Positions 1-8,328 of a stretch of 64,000 bases of DNA are shown here, one piece after another. The stretch spans positions 45,578-109,577 of IMG/VR virus record IMGVR_UViG_3300032304_003098, one strand, 5' to 3'. Source of the DNA: a virus. Both the position numbers and the translations under genes were made by a program. The notes under the pieces are model-generated. The model was given only the letters and a program-made list of their open reading frames with translations. It was not told the origin of the DNA and did not search any database. The number at the start of each line of letters is the position of its first letter. The stretch's first letter is position 1.

Positions 1-99
1 TTAGGGGATAGAATTAGAAGAATTCGAAAAGGACAGGCTGGGTTTGAAGCGGCAGTCAAATTCGCAAAAGATATTAAAGATAGAATTTCATACAAATAA
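1..99 (+). CDS. 3' end of an unidentified gene (5' end outside window)
   Basis: Frame 1 is open from the first base to a TAA at 97-99 and encodes 32 residues ending in KDIKDRISYK. The fragment is rich in Lys and Arg and looks helical. In T4 the genes before the protease are the portal (gp20) and small core proteins (gp67, gp68), so a head gene is likely by position. The fragment is too short to assign. About 70 bases and a promoter-like motif separate it from the next gene. Confidence 0.55.
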   Translation, partial: LGDRIRRIRKGQAGFEAAVKFAKDIKDRISYK

Positions 100-141
100 T
101 TTAGAAGTTTTAAAAAGATTAAAATTTTGTAAAGTCATTTA

Positions 142-149
142 GATATATA
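142..149 (+). promoter_or_regulatory. Putative late promoter GATATATA
   Basis: The octamer GATATATA ends 21 bases before the ATG at 171 and is followed by an A-rich leader. The same octamer sits at a similar distance before several other transcription units in the window. It resembles the T4 late promoter TATAAATA. Confidence 0.6.
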
Positions 150-170
150 AAAGATAAAAAAAAGATCAGT

Positions 171-2198
171 ATGGAAGATCTACCATTTATGAACGAGAAC
201 TGGGTGTTTATTTTGGAGAAGCAAGGTCATCACGTAGAGGCTTCTAAAACCTCAGATGGCTACACTCTACAGGGTATAGCAGCACAGTTTGGCAAAGAAA
301 ATAACAACAACAGGATCTACGAGGAAAGCGAGTATCTGCCACATCTGGATTATCTGAAAGAAAAAATCAAACAAAAAAGATTGGTTGGTGAATTAGACCA
401 TCCTGAAAAATTTGATGTTTCTCTGAAAAACATTTCTCATATTATAGAAGATTTACAGTACGACAAAAGTGCTCGGGTATTGAAGATCAAGGTCAAATTG
501 CTTGATACTCCAGCTGGTCAAATTGCCAAAAAATTGGTTGAAGCTGGAATTCCTCTTTCCATTTCTTCTCGTGCCGCTGGTAATGTGGGTCCTAACAAAA
601 AAGTTCAAATTAAAAAAATCTTCACTTATGATTTGGTAGCTGATCCTGGATTTCAGGATGCACAACTAGAAAGAGTGTACGAAAGTGCTGGTTTTTCATT
701 CTCTGAATTTTCAGATAGACACAAAAATTCCGTTGTTAACGATTTAAAATGTTTGAATGAGTCCTTAGGAATCAAAAATGATTCGGGAGTGATGATATAT
801 AAGGTTGATGATAACGAAGAATTCAAAAAAATATTCAAAACAGAAAAAAATAAAATTGACATCATGGAGTCCAGAAAAGAATATGTAACGAGTGAAGAAC
901 TCAACAATTATTCCATTTTCTTAAAGAAAAAAATGGATGAGCTCGAGTCTCAAATTAAAGAAGCTAAGTCTACCCAGAATTTGGTAGAAAGCTCGGATTC
1001 ATACACACAAAAACTTGAAGAAAGAGTAGACCGTCTTGAAAAGTACTGTGAGTACTTGGCCGAGAATTTGGAAAATTCCATTAAGTATGGTGAATATGTA
1101 GCCGAGAATTTGGACAATTCCATCACTTACAGTAAATATCTAGCCGAGAATTTGGACAAGAACATTTCTTACTCTAAGTATCTGGCTGAAAACGTAGATA
1201 AGTCAATTCTCTATTCAGAGTACGTGGCAGAAAATGTCGACAAAGGAATTAACTACTCTAAATATCTTGCCGAGAAATTAGATGACAGCATTCAATATGC
1301 AGAATACCTGGCTGAAAATGTGGATCATACAATTTCCTATTCCGAATACCTGGCCGAAAATGTGGACAGAAATATTTCTTATTCTGAGTATTTGGCAGAG
1401 AAGTTGGACAGAAACATTTCTTATGCCGAATACCTGGCCGAGAATTTGGACAAAGGCATAGCCTACTCAGAGTATCTAGGCGAAAATCTCGATAAAGGGA
1501 TTGCTTACTCTGAATATCTGGGTGAAAAACTAGAACAAGGAATTTCTTATTCGGAATATCTAGCGGAAAATGTGAATAGAACCATCTCCTATTCCGAGTA
1601 CATCGCAGAAAAATTAAATGGCACGATTTCGTTCACCGAGTCTGTATCCGAAAGCGTTGGTTATCAACCCCTAGTTGAAAAAGACGCACGGAGACAGGCA
1701 GAAGTCGCCTCAAGAACTGAATTAGCGGAGTCTGGCTTTGCCGGAGATTATACCAATCTCGGCAAACAAATTGATTTTCTAATTGAGTCGGTCCAAACCC
1801 AAAAGACCGAAACAAACCAAAAACAGGCTGCAAGCAAATGGCAGCCGACTGCTGACACACAAAAAGCAGATCAAGTTCTCAATGAGAACGATGAAGCCAA
1901 ATTTAAAACTGGCCACAAGTTCATTGATGAGATGCCAACGGATTACGTTCCGATTTGGGAGTCGTTAAGTGAAGGACACCAGCAATCTATTATTGCCCAG
2001 GCTGCTCTTCGTAATCTTAACACCCCTTATCAGATTAGAAATTTCTGGTCAACTCGTCAGTTTGGACCTAAGCCTTTGGCTTTGCAAAAATTGCAAGAGA
2101 ATGAAAATTTCTCAGAGGCCTCTAACCCTCGGACCCCAACTCCTTACAACAACGATTACCTAAGTTGGGTGGCTAAGTCGCTAGAAGGCAAATTCTAA
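171..2198 (+). CDS. 21: Prohead protease (T4 gp21-like) fused to a repeat-rich scaffold-like region
   Basis: Residues 1-175 match the T4 gp21 serine protease that matures the prohead. NNNRIYE (45-51) parallels RNKRLYP of gp21, GELDHP (73-78) carries the catalytic His77, and SISSR (130-134) carries the catalytic Ser. T4 gp21 is about 212 residues, whereas this protein has 675. The extra part holds a charged coiled coil (about 232-290), fourteen tandem 14-residue repeats (292-487) and a C-terminal domain ending near SLEGKF. Possible self-cleavage sites of LNE type occur at Glu197 and Glu572. The fusion suggests that the product supplies both protease and scaffold (T4 gp22 role), freed by autoprocessing. 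An in-frame ATG at 864 after an A-rich stretch could start a scaffold-only product. The protease assignment is firm; the scaffold role is inferred from position and repeats. Confidence 0.88.
   Translation: MEDLPFMNENWVFILEKQGHHVEASKTSDGYTLQGIAAQFGKENNNNRIYEESEYLPHLDYLKEKIKQKRLVGELDHPEKFDVSLKNISHIIEDLQYDKSARVLKIKVKLLDTPAGQIAKKLVEAGIPLSISSRAAGNVGPNKKVQIKKIFTYDLVADPGFQDAQLERVYESAGFSFSEFSDRHKNSVVNDLKCLNESLGIKNDSGVMIYKVDDNEEFKKIFKTEKNKIDIMESRKEYVTSEELNNYSIFLKKKMDELESQIKEAKSTQNLVESSDSYTQKLEERVDRLEKYCEYLAENLENSIKYGEYVAENLDNSITYSKYLAENLDKNISYSKYLAENVDKSILYSEYVAENVDKGINYSKYLAEKLDDSIQYAEYLAENVDHTISYSEYLAENVDRNISYSEYLAEKLDRNISYAEYLAENLDKGIAYSEYLGENLDKGIAYSEYLGEKLEQGISYSEYLAENVNRTISYSEYIAEKLNGTISFTESVSESVGYQPLVEKDARRQAEVASRTELAESGFAGDYTNLGKQIDFLIESVQTQKTETNQKQAASKWQPTADTQKADQVLNENDEAKFKTGHKFIDEMPTDYVPIWESLSEGHQQSIIAQAALRNLNTPYQIRNFWSTRQFGPKPLALQKLQENENFSEASNPRTPTPYNNDYLSWVAKSLEGKF
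1044..1631 (+). repeat. Fourteen tandem 42-bp (14-residue) coding repeats
   Basis: The repeats encode fourteen copies of a 14-residue unit of the form Y-S-E-Y-L-A-E-N-L-D-K-x-I-S, followed by a degenerate fifteenth copy beginning FTESVSES. All copies are in frame and exactly 14 residues long. Tyr1, Tyr4, Ala6, Glu7 and Ile13 are almost invariant. A 14-residue period equals two heptads, so a long coiled coil is the likely structure. Third-position divergence between copies indicates selection on the protein rather than recent DNA duplication. Confidence 0.95.
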
Positions 2199-2223
2199 AA
2201 AAACCAAAAAAAATACTAAAAAA

Positions 2224-3942
2224 ATGAAACTAATTAATGAAGCTGAGATCTTCGATACCTGGTCGCCTATCATCGAGCAGAAAGCCGGTATCACTGATCC
2301 ATCCAAAAAAGCGTGGTTGTCTATATACTGCCACTATCACTCCCTCAACGAGTCTGCTGGTGCATACCAGTCTTTGAACGTCGTCAACGGTATGGGAGCC
2401 GTTGCACCTCCTGTTTTCCCAGCCTCAACTCAAGCTGGCTCTGTTGGTGGTTACGGGCCAAACCAAGGATTCTACAGCCAATCTTGGCAAGGATCTGGCG
2501 ATAAGTTTCCTTCGCTTTTGCCTTTGGCTATTCAGGTAGCTGCAAAAACCGTAGGTTTCGATATTGTTCCAGTTATTCCAATGTCTGGTCCTTCCGGTGT
2601 TCTATCCTATCTGGACTATGTGTATGCTGGCGGTAAGCTCAGCCCACAATCTACAGGTACCACTGCAGCCGATGCCTTGGCCGCAGCTCCTGCTATGATT
2701 AAGCTGCAAATTACTTCCTATGCTGGAGGATATCCTGGTAGTTTCGTAGTAGGTACAACTTATTTCATCACCAATGCTTCTTCAGCAGCTGAATATATCA
2801 CCACTAAGTTTGTTGGTCTTTCAAGAATCGATGGTTTCCCAATCTTCGAAATTACTGCAATCACTGCAGGGGAATCTGTTGCATCTGTTATCAATGGAGG
2901 TGCTACCAAAGTCGGTACTGGAGTAGATGGAAGCCAAGCAGGAACCACTACTGCTTCGGCTTCTTTGGTTAAGGCACTTGAAGATCACATCCAAGGTTTC
3001 TCTGGAGCTGGTTTCTACGACAACCAAGACTGGCAGGGTCCTTACGTTGATGGTACCAAGACGTACAACCCAATGCTTAGAAGCGTAGGTGAAGAAAACT
3101 ACTACAACTTGATGGGTCTTTCGACTTTCACAAAGTTTGTAGAAGCCGACACTTTCCAAGTAGCTGCTTCCGTCACCACGGAGCAAATCCAAGACCTTAA
3201 TAAGCAGTTCGGTATCGATGTCATTTCGATGATTGAGAACGCACTGGTCAATGAGGTTTCTCAGGCTATTAACAAGCACATTCTTGCCAGAGCTTTTGCT
3301 TTAGGCTGGTCTAACTGTGATAACTTCAACACAGTAGAAGGTCAAAATTTGAACTTGAATCTGGTCATCGGTGGAACCGCTGGTTCTTACACCATTCCTT
3401 CTTATGTTGGAAAAACAGACCAGGCTTTGACCATGACTGGTACTGCAGGTCCTGCTTCTGGAACTTATGAGAACTTGTCAACTCTACAAAGAAGACTTTT
3501 CTCTCGTATCCTGGCAGCCGCTAACGTAGTAGCTAACAGAGGTAGAAGAGGTCCTGCTAACTTCATTGTCACCAACGCAAACTTGGCTTCGGCAATGCAG
3601 GATATCAGCCAATTCACCTTTGCTCCTTTCACTAATACCTTGACTCAGAACAACGGTACTTTGTACCCAGTTGGTTCTTTGGCCGGTATGACAGTGTATG
3701 TGGACCAAAACATGAGGTACAACGATACCAGAATCCTCGTTGGAAGAAAAGGTGGTGATGATGAGCCAGGTCTCAAATTCATGCCTTACATGATGGCAGA
3801 ATCAATTCAGACAATCTCTGAAGGTACAATGTCTCCTAAAATCGCAGTTAAGTCTCGTTACGCTCTTGTAGAGGCTGGTTTCCACCCCGAAACCATGTAT
3901 CTTTGCTTTAATGTTAACTTGCCTGCTGGCGGTCTGGTTTAA
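2224..3942 (+). CDS. 23: Major capsid protein, T4 gp23-like
   Basis: This 572-residue protein forms the capsid shell (HK97 fold in the T4 family). Features shared with gp23 include an early W-x-P-x-x-E segment (residues 13-18), the block KTVGFDIVPVIPMSGPSG near residue 115, RGRRGPANFIVT near residue 439 (T4 has ARGRGNFII), and a C-terminal segment with the order YVDQ, GRKG, PYM, KSRYALVEAGF. It lies directly after the protease, as gp23 lies after gp21/gp22 in T4. The N-terminal region contains SLNE at 40-43 followed by Ser-Ala, a plausible maturation cleavage site. The start ATG follows an A-rich leader with no Shine-Dalgarno. No late-promoter motif lies in the 25-base gap, so it is probably cotranscribed with the protease gene. 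A strong terminator follows. Confidence 0.9.
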   Translation: MKLINEAEIFDTWSPIIEQKAGITDPSKKAWLSIYCHYHSLNESAGAYQSLNVVNGMGAVAPPVFPASTQAGSVGGYGPNQGFYSQSWQGSGDKFPSLLPLAIQVAAKTVGFDIVPVIPMSGPSGVLSYLDYVYAGGKLSPQSTGTTAADALAAAPAMIKLQITSYAGGYPGSFVVGTTYFITNASSAAEYITTKFVGLSRIDGFPIFEITAITAGESVASVINGGATKVGTGVDGSQAGTTTASASLVKALEDHIQGFSGAGFYDNQDWQGPYVDGTKTYNPMLRSVGEENYYNLMGLSTFTKFVEADTFQVAASVTTEQIQDLNKQFGIDVISMIENALVNEVSQAINKHILARAFALGWSNCDNFNTVEGQNLNLNLVIGGTAGSYTIPSYVGKTDQALTMTGTAGPASGTYENLSTLQRRLFSRILAAANVVANRGRRGPANFIVTNANLASAMQDISQFTFAPFTNTLTQNNGTLYPVGSLAGMTVYVDQNMRYNDTRILVGRKGGDDEPGLKFMPYMMAESIQTISEGTMSPKIAVKSRYALVEAGFHPETMYLCFNVNLPAGGLV

Positions 3943-3960
3943 TTTTAACCAGCTAACACC

Positions 3961-3991
3961 AAAAACCCCGGGTTTCGACCTGGGGTTTTTT
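3961..3991 (+). terminator. Rho-independent terminator after the capsid gene
   Basis: A-rich and C-rich left arm (3961-3973), TTCG loop (3974-3977) and complementary right arm (3978-3990) form a nearly perfect stem with one G-T pair, ending in a run of six T. It lies 18 bases after the capsid stop codon and just before the next promoter motif. Confidence 0.92.
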
Positions 3992-4005
3992 GTTGTAATA
4001 GAAAA

Positions 4006-4013
4006 GATATATA
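4006..4013 (+). promoter_or_regulatory. Putative late promoter GATATATA
   Basis: GATATATA followed by GATAAAA, 21 bases before the ATG at 4035 and immediately after the capsid terminator. This is the expected place for a new transcription unit. Confidence 0.65.
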
Positions 4014-4034
4014 GATAAAAATACACCCCAGATC

Positions 4035-4625
4035 ATGTCGAAAGTACAGGATTTCAATCATTTCGTCGATTCGCATTTCAAATCAAAATCGGGCAATTCA
4101 CATCTTCAAGAAGGATTTATGGATTCTTTGGCAAATGCAATCGATAGCCTTATGCCATTTTCAAAAACAAAAACAATCAATTCAGTCATTGATAATATGT
4201 TAGAGTATGAAAAGGACTTATTGAAGGCAAAATATGAACTTAAAAAAACTTTGAAATCCATGGAGTTAAAACTTCGAGAAATCAGAGGTAGAACCCCGGT
4301 TAATACAGAAGCAGTTGAATCTATTAAAGAAGAAATTGAAGCCAAGACGAATGAATATAGAGCTATGGTTAAATCCAAAACCGTAGCTTTAGAAAAAGCC
4401 AAAGATTTGCTAAGAAGGGAAGGAGCTAAATCCCCTCGCTTAAAGGAAGTCATGAAAGCAAAAATGGCTGAATTGGAGATTGAATTAGCGGAATTTGAAT
4501 ATGAACAAGCTAAAAAGATTTCAGCAGAAGCTGGAGAAATACAAAATTTGAAAGATGCTCTAGAACAAGCTAAAAAAGAAGCTCAAGAAATGCTGAATAA
4601 GCTGAGCAATGCTCCAACCCCTTAA
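4035..4625 (+). CDS. Putative internal head protein, coiled coil with capsid-targeting leader
   Basis: This 196-residue protein is very rich in Glu, Lys and Ala. The N-terminus runs MSKVQDFNHFVDSHF and continues to HLQE (24-27) followed by Gly. This resembles the short propeptides of T4 internal proteins, which end in an L/I-x-E cleavage site for gp21. Residues about 55-190 form long charged helices with heptad-like spacing, and the C-terminus is SNAPTP. The overall plan (aromatic leader, short hydrophobic helix, long coiled coil) resembles the next protein, so the two may be paralogues. It is the first gene after the capsid terminator and has its own promoter motif. No enzymatic motif is seen. 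Internal head protein or scaffold accessory is an inference. Confidence 0.7.
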   Translation: MSKVQDFNHFVDSHFKSKSGNSHLQEGFMDSLANAIDSLMPFSKTKTINSVIDNMLEYEKDLLKAKYELKKTLKSMELKLREIRGRTPVNTEAVESIKEEIEAKTNEYRAMVKSKTVALEKAKDLLRREGAKSPRLKEVMKAKMAELEIELAEFEYEQAKKISAEAGEIQNLKDALEQAKKEAQEMLNKLSNAPTP

Positions 4626-4638
4626 AATAATCCAAGCG

Positions 4639-5550
4639 ATGCTTTATAATTTTAAACAGTGGGACCATTACAATTCTCTGAATGAGGGTAAATCAATGAA
4701 AGATATTTTGAATTGGTTTGGTTCTTTTTTCGGAGGATCCCTGTCCAAGATAGATTCTTATTTGGAAGATATAGTTCAGATTGAAGAAGATTACATCAAA
4801 GAATGGGATAAAGTTGTCACAGAAATTGATTCTTTACAGGTTCAAAAAGCCCAGATATCTAACGACCCAGCCGAATCTAGAAAATTGGACAGAATGATTG
4901 AAAGGAATGAAAGACTTCTCAATTCCATGCTCAGTAAAAAGAACTCTTCCGTGATGGAGCTAGAAGAAAAGGTGAAAAAAATTGTGGACAAAGATTCCAA
5001 ATTGGTGTCCTATTGGAATTTGAAAAAAACTGAGGCGGAAAAAGAAATTGCTGAGAGATTATATGATGTTGCTAAGAAACTCACAGATCCTGATTTGGGT
5101 GAAGAATTGTATGATAAATATAAACAGGCAGCTTTAATAGCAAAACAAAAAGATGAAGATTTCAGAAAGAAATATGGCGACATGAAATTGCCTTCTTCGT
5201 CTCTTGTTTCATCCTCTACTACCAAAAAATCTCCGAAATACTATGGACAGTCAAAATTATCTAAGGATTCTCTAAATAAAATCATGTCCTATTCTGGCTC
5301 TGAATTTGAAAAATATGCAGAGAAATTGAGTAAAGAAGATGCAAAGGATTTGATTCGGGAATTAACTAGGGTTAAAAATGAGATGTGTGCACTCAGAGAT
5401 TTAGATTTGGAAAAATTCGAGGATGAAGCTAAAAGAAAAGGCATGAGTGAAGTCCAAATGAAAAAAGAAATCAGGGACCTTAGAAATTACCACACCAACA
5501 AAATAGGAGATCTTAGAACGAAAATAACGTTAGCAAGAAGATATGACTAA
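4639..5550 (+). CDS. Putative internal head protein, coiled coil with LNE leader
   Basis: I place the start at the ATG at 4639 rather than 4609, because the protein then begins MLYNFKQWDHYNSLNE, a leader ending in LNE before Gly17 like those of its neighbours, and the start no longer overlaps the previous gene. The 303-residue product has a short amphipathic stretch (DILNWFGSFFGG), long charged helices (about 35-180), a Ser/Thr-rich linker near 190-205 and a second helical region. No catalytic motif is visible. It overlaps the following gene by 8 bases, which points to translational coupling. If cut after Glu16, the mature protein would be about 287 residues inside the capsid. The packaging role is inferred. 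Confidence 0.7.
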   Translation: MLYNFKQWDHYNSLNEGKSMKDILNWFGSFFGGSLSKIDSYLEDIVQIEEDYIKEWDKVVTEIDSLQVQKAQISNDPAESRKLDRMIERNERLLNSMLSKKNSSVMELEEKVKKIVDKDSKLVSYWNLKKTEAEKEIAERLYDVAKKLTDPDLGEELYDKYKQAALIAKQKDEDFRKKYGDMKLPSSSLVSSSTTKKSPKYYGQSKLSKDSLNKIMSYSGSEFEKYAEKLSKEDAKDLIRELTRVKNEMCALRDLDLEKFEDEAKRKGMSEVQMKKEIRDLRNYHTNKIGDLRTKITLARRYD

Positions 5551-5812
5551 AATTCTTTTGGATTTAAACGATTTTCAACTCAACGAGGATGTAAATTCCG
5601 ATCTGGTTAATGCAAAAAAAGCGGTCAATGACCAATTACAAGCAATTAGAGATGAGATCCAAAATGAAAAAAAACAAACAGAAGTAGCACAAAAATCTGC
5701 CAGTTTAAAAAAACAGGCAACTTTATACTCTGCTTTACCCGCCATGTTGAACAAACTGGCTACGGCGATGGAAGCAAAAGATAAATCTGGGGATAAAACA
5801 AACATATACTAG
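5543..5812 (+). CDS. Small putative internal head protein with LNE leader
   Basis: This 89-residue protein begins MTKILLDLNDFQLNE followed by Asp, so the LNE motif sits at residues 13-15, matching the leader pattern of the flanking genes. The remainder is a single predicted helix-rich segment (NAKKAVNDQLQAIRDEIQ and onward) with a short hydrophobic patch ALPAMLNKLATAM. It overlaps the previous gene by 8 bases and ends 2 bases before the next ATG, so it belongs to the same operon. There is no recognisable family. The internal protein role rests on the leader and operon context. Confidence 0.68.
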   Translation: MTKILLDLNDFQLNEDVNSDLVNAKKAVNDQLQAIRDEIQNEKKQTEVAQKSASLKKQATLYSALPAMLNKLATAMEAKDKSGDKTNIY

Positions 5813-5814
5813 AA

Positions 5815-8277
5815 ATGCATAATTATTTCACACACAATCCAGCTGCTAAAGCTATCATCACAAATTTTATGAATTTGAATGAAAACGCTTCGGTGGACAA
5901 TCTTCTCAAACGGGCCACCGAAATTAGTCTTGATACTTTCAAGAAAATTGTTTTTGATCTGGCTTCTCATGATAACCGTAACCCTGATGTTTTAAGAGCT
6001 ATGTTGTTGGACGTTGCCTCTGCTAAAACTGTCAAAAGTCTGGTGGCCAAATTTAAAGACTATGCCGGTGAAGCGGAACTAGGTGATGCTAGATTCTCCA
6101 AAGTTAAAAATATGTACATTAACGCCTTAAATTCTTTGGGTGATGCACTTAAAAGACTTGTTGAGGTCGATTCCAAGTTGGAAGATGGAATTATTAATAC
6201 CTTCAAAATTTCGGCCAATAGATTGATTTCATCTTTAGATTCTATTGCTGTTAATTATTCTAAGAAACAAACCGCCAATGAAAATTTGAGTTTAGGTTTT
6301 GGTCTTGAAGAGATCAACGAATCTTTGTTCATTGGATTTAAAGGTAGAATCGAAAAACTAAGAAAGAAGCTGGTAAATCTAATTTCCGATTCTAAAGGTA
6401 AAGATGCCAAAAACGGTTATGGTAGAGATTGGCAAAGACTTTTCACTACTTTAGAACAAAAACTAGAAGCGATTGAAAATTCTAAAGATTTAACCGGAGA
6501 AAGAGACAGAAAAACTTTAGGCGAGTTGGAAAAACAGGCGGATTCTTTATCTGAAGAATATTACAATTATAAGATTAAAGCTGCGGAGATGAGCATGAAA
6601 AAAATCATCGAAGACGATGAGCTTATTACCAAGTATTCTGATGTGACTGAGATTATTACTGCTGCTTTGGATATGATAGCTAAAGCAAATGTGCAAGAAT
6701 TGTTAATTGATAAAACTTTGCGGGAGGAGATGGATGAGATGGAACAAAAAGTTATTCAAAAGGTTTTCCCCATTAAGATAGGGGCGAAGGATACAGATTT
6801 AAAATTTAAGAAGTCTGGTATCACAGCTGCAGTGCAAAAATCTTTGATGGCAGCTTTCCCTCCATTCAAAACTTTTTTGCAAAAACACGGGGGAGCAGAC
6901 GGTAAATATGGACCTGCAACCTCAGCCTGTATTAAATCTATCCAGTCTCTACTGGGCAACAAAAACGCCAATGGTGAATTAGACAAACCTTTGTTTGATT
7001 CATTTTTAAAAATGGAACAAATTTCATCCGAAAACAAAAAAGCATTGACTAAGGCTTTGGATGTTTTGAAAAAAACATACGCTATGTCTGAATCAGAAGT
7101 TGTTGGAATAAATCAATTTTCAAAGATGTTTGAGGCCATTTTTATCGATGACGATGATTTGGAAAGAGAACTTGAAAAAAACACGGCAGAATTAGCCAAA
7201 ATGCCAGATTCCGGGACAAGAGCAGAAAAAGAAGAAAAAACCACTGCTGATTCTAAATTGGCCAAAAATTTGGCCAAAAATTTAAGAAAGGGTTACAATA
7301 GAAATGCGGAGGAAGAGGATTTCTTAAAAGAGGATGGAACCTTGAAAAGTTCTTATCCAACCGAATTTGTCGAGGCCTGGTTGAAAACTTTAGAAGAAAA
7401 TTCACGGGAATCGGACAAACCAGCCTTTTTTTGGATGCAGGGTTCTGACGAGAAAACGGGAGCTCTCTACTCGACCAAAAGATTGGCTGGAAATTACAAA
7501 AAACCTTATAATTGGTCCAAGTGGAAAGAATTTTCTGGTGGTGACACCCCACAAGACAGAGATTCTTTTGCCAAATGGTATACTGGATATTTCTCTAAGT
7601 TTGGTGGAATTCAGGACGACCAAAGAGAAAAAGTAATTAGTGAAATTTTAAACTTTTACTCCAATCCCAAAAACTCCTCCGGGGTTAATCCCAAATTAGC
7701 GGAATCTTTTAACTCTTGTGCTAGCTTTTATGATGATATCAAAGATGCATTGAAGAGTGGAAAATCCTCCCCTGATGCGGAAACCTATGAATATTTTAAA
7801 CAGGGTTATTTAACTACTGAAGCTCTGCAAAAAATTGTAGCTGCTGCATCGAGAGCTGCACAAATTGACGATGAAGAACCGGACTTAGATTTTTATGATT
7901 TTCTGATGTTAGCAGTTTGTGTTTTTTTATGTGGTTCCACTTTAGCGTGGAATTCAGAAAAGAAAAAGTGGGATTCTTCCCTTTCCATTCTGAAAGATAA
8001 AGTTTTGAAGGAAGGGGTTCTCAACAGAATCATGGAAAATAAGGTGGTTGAAAATGATCCTAAGGCTTTAATTCCATCTCTAAATAAAGAGGGGGTTGAA
8101 ATTTTGAACAAAGGCTATGAAGGTAATTCCAAAAGAATTTTCAAAGAAAATTTAGAAAGAGCTTCATCTGTACTGGAACCTTTAATTCAGAGACATGCAG
8201 ACAGAATCAATTACAAAACAAAGGAAGACATTAAGACTTTCGATTCGAAAAATGTTTTTGTTGTTAATTTAGATTGA
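5815..8277 (+). CDS. Large putative internal virion protein with peptidoglycan-binding-like motif
   Basis: This 820-residue protein has a leader of 23 residues ending NFMNLNE before Asn24, and a second candidate site INE at 167-169 followed by Ser. Residues about 343-393 contain GADGKYGPATSACIKSIQ, which matches the core of PG_binding_1 domains (the G-x-[FY]-G-x-x-T pattern followed by a helix with a conserved Gln). A hydrophobic segment of about 17 residues (near 697-713, FLMLAVCVFLCGSTLAW) could insert into a membrane. The rest is helical and charged. These features suggest a protein packaged in the head and perhaps ejected with DNA to act at the envelope. No lysozyme or transglycosylase active site is seen. 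The PG-binding call is moderate; the ejection role is speculative. Confidence 0.72.
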   Translation: MHNYFTHNPAAKAIITNFMNLNENASVDNLLKRATEISLDTFKKIVFDLASHDNRNPDVLRAMLLDVASAKTVKSLVAKFKDYAGEAELGDARFSKVKNMYINALNSLGDALKRLVEVDSKLEDGIINTFKISANRLISSLDSIAVNYSKKQTANENLSLGFGLEEINESLFIGFKGRIEKLRKKLVNLISDSKGKDAKNGYGRDWQRLFTTLEQKLEAIENSKDLTGERDRKTLGELEKQADSLSEEYYNYKIKAAEMSMKKIIEDDELITKYSDVTEIITAALDMIAKANVQELLIDKTLREEMDEMEQKVIQKVFPIKIGAKDTDLKFKKSGITAAVQKSLMAAFPPFKTFLQKHGGADGKYGPATSACIKSIQSLLGNKNANGELDKPLFDSFLKMEQISSENKKALTKALDVLKKTYAMSESEVVGINQFSKMFEAIFIDDDDLERELEKNTAELAKMPDSGTRAEKEEKTTADSKLAKNLAKNLRKGYNRNAEEEDFLKEDGTLKSSYPTEFVEAWLKTLEENSRESDKPAFFWMQGSDEKTGALYSTKRLAGNYKKPYNWSKWKEFSGGDTPQDRDSFAKWYTGYFSKFGGIQDDQREKVISEILNFYSNPKNSSGVNPKLAESFNSCASFYDDIKDALKSGKSSPDAETYEYFKQGYLTTEALQKIVAAASRAAQIDDEEPDLDFYDFLMLAVCVFLCGSTLAWNSEKKKWDSSLSILKDKVLKEGVLNRIMENKVVENDPKALIPSLNKEGVEILNKGYEGNSKRIFKENLERASSVLEPLIQRHADRINYKTKEDIKTFDSKNVFVVNLD

Positions 8278-8328
8278 GTGTTATAGAATGTTATTTTTTT
8301 CTTAAATTTGGACATTAAATCAAATGTC

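Noticed and set aside
1044-1631. Tandem 42-bp units as a CRISPR array
   Set aside because: They are contiguous, in frame, with no spacers, and encode a regular coiled-coil repeat.
2821-3279. 152-residue minus-strand frame opposite the capsid gene
   Set aside because: Antisense shadow of a certain capsid gene; no family resemblance and no promoter.
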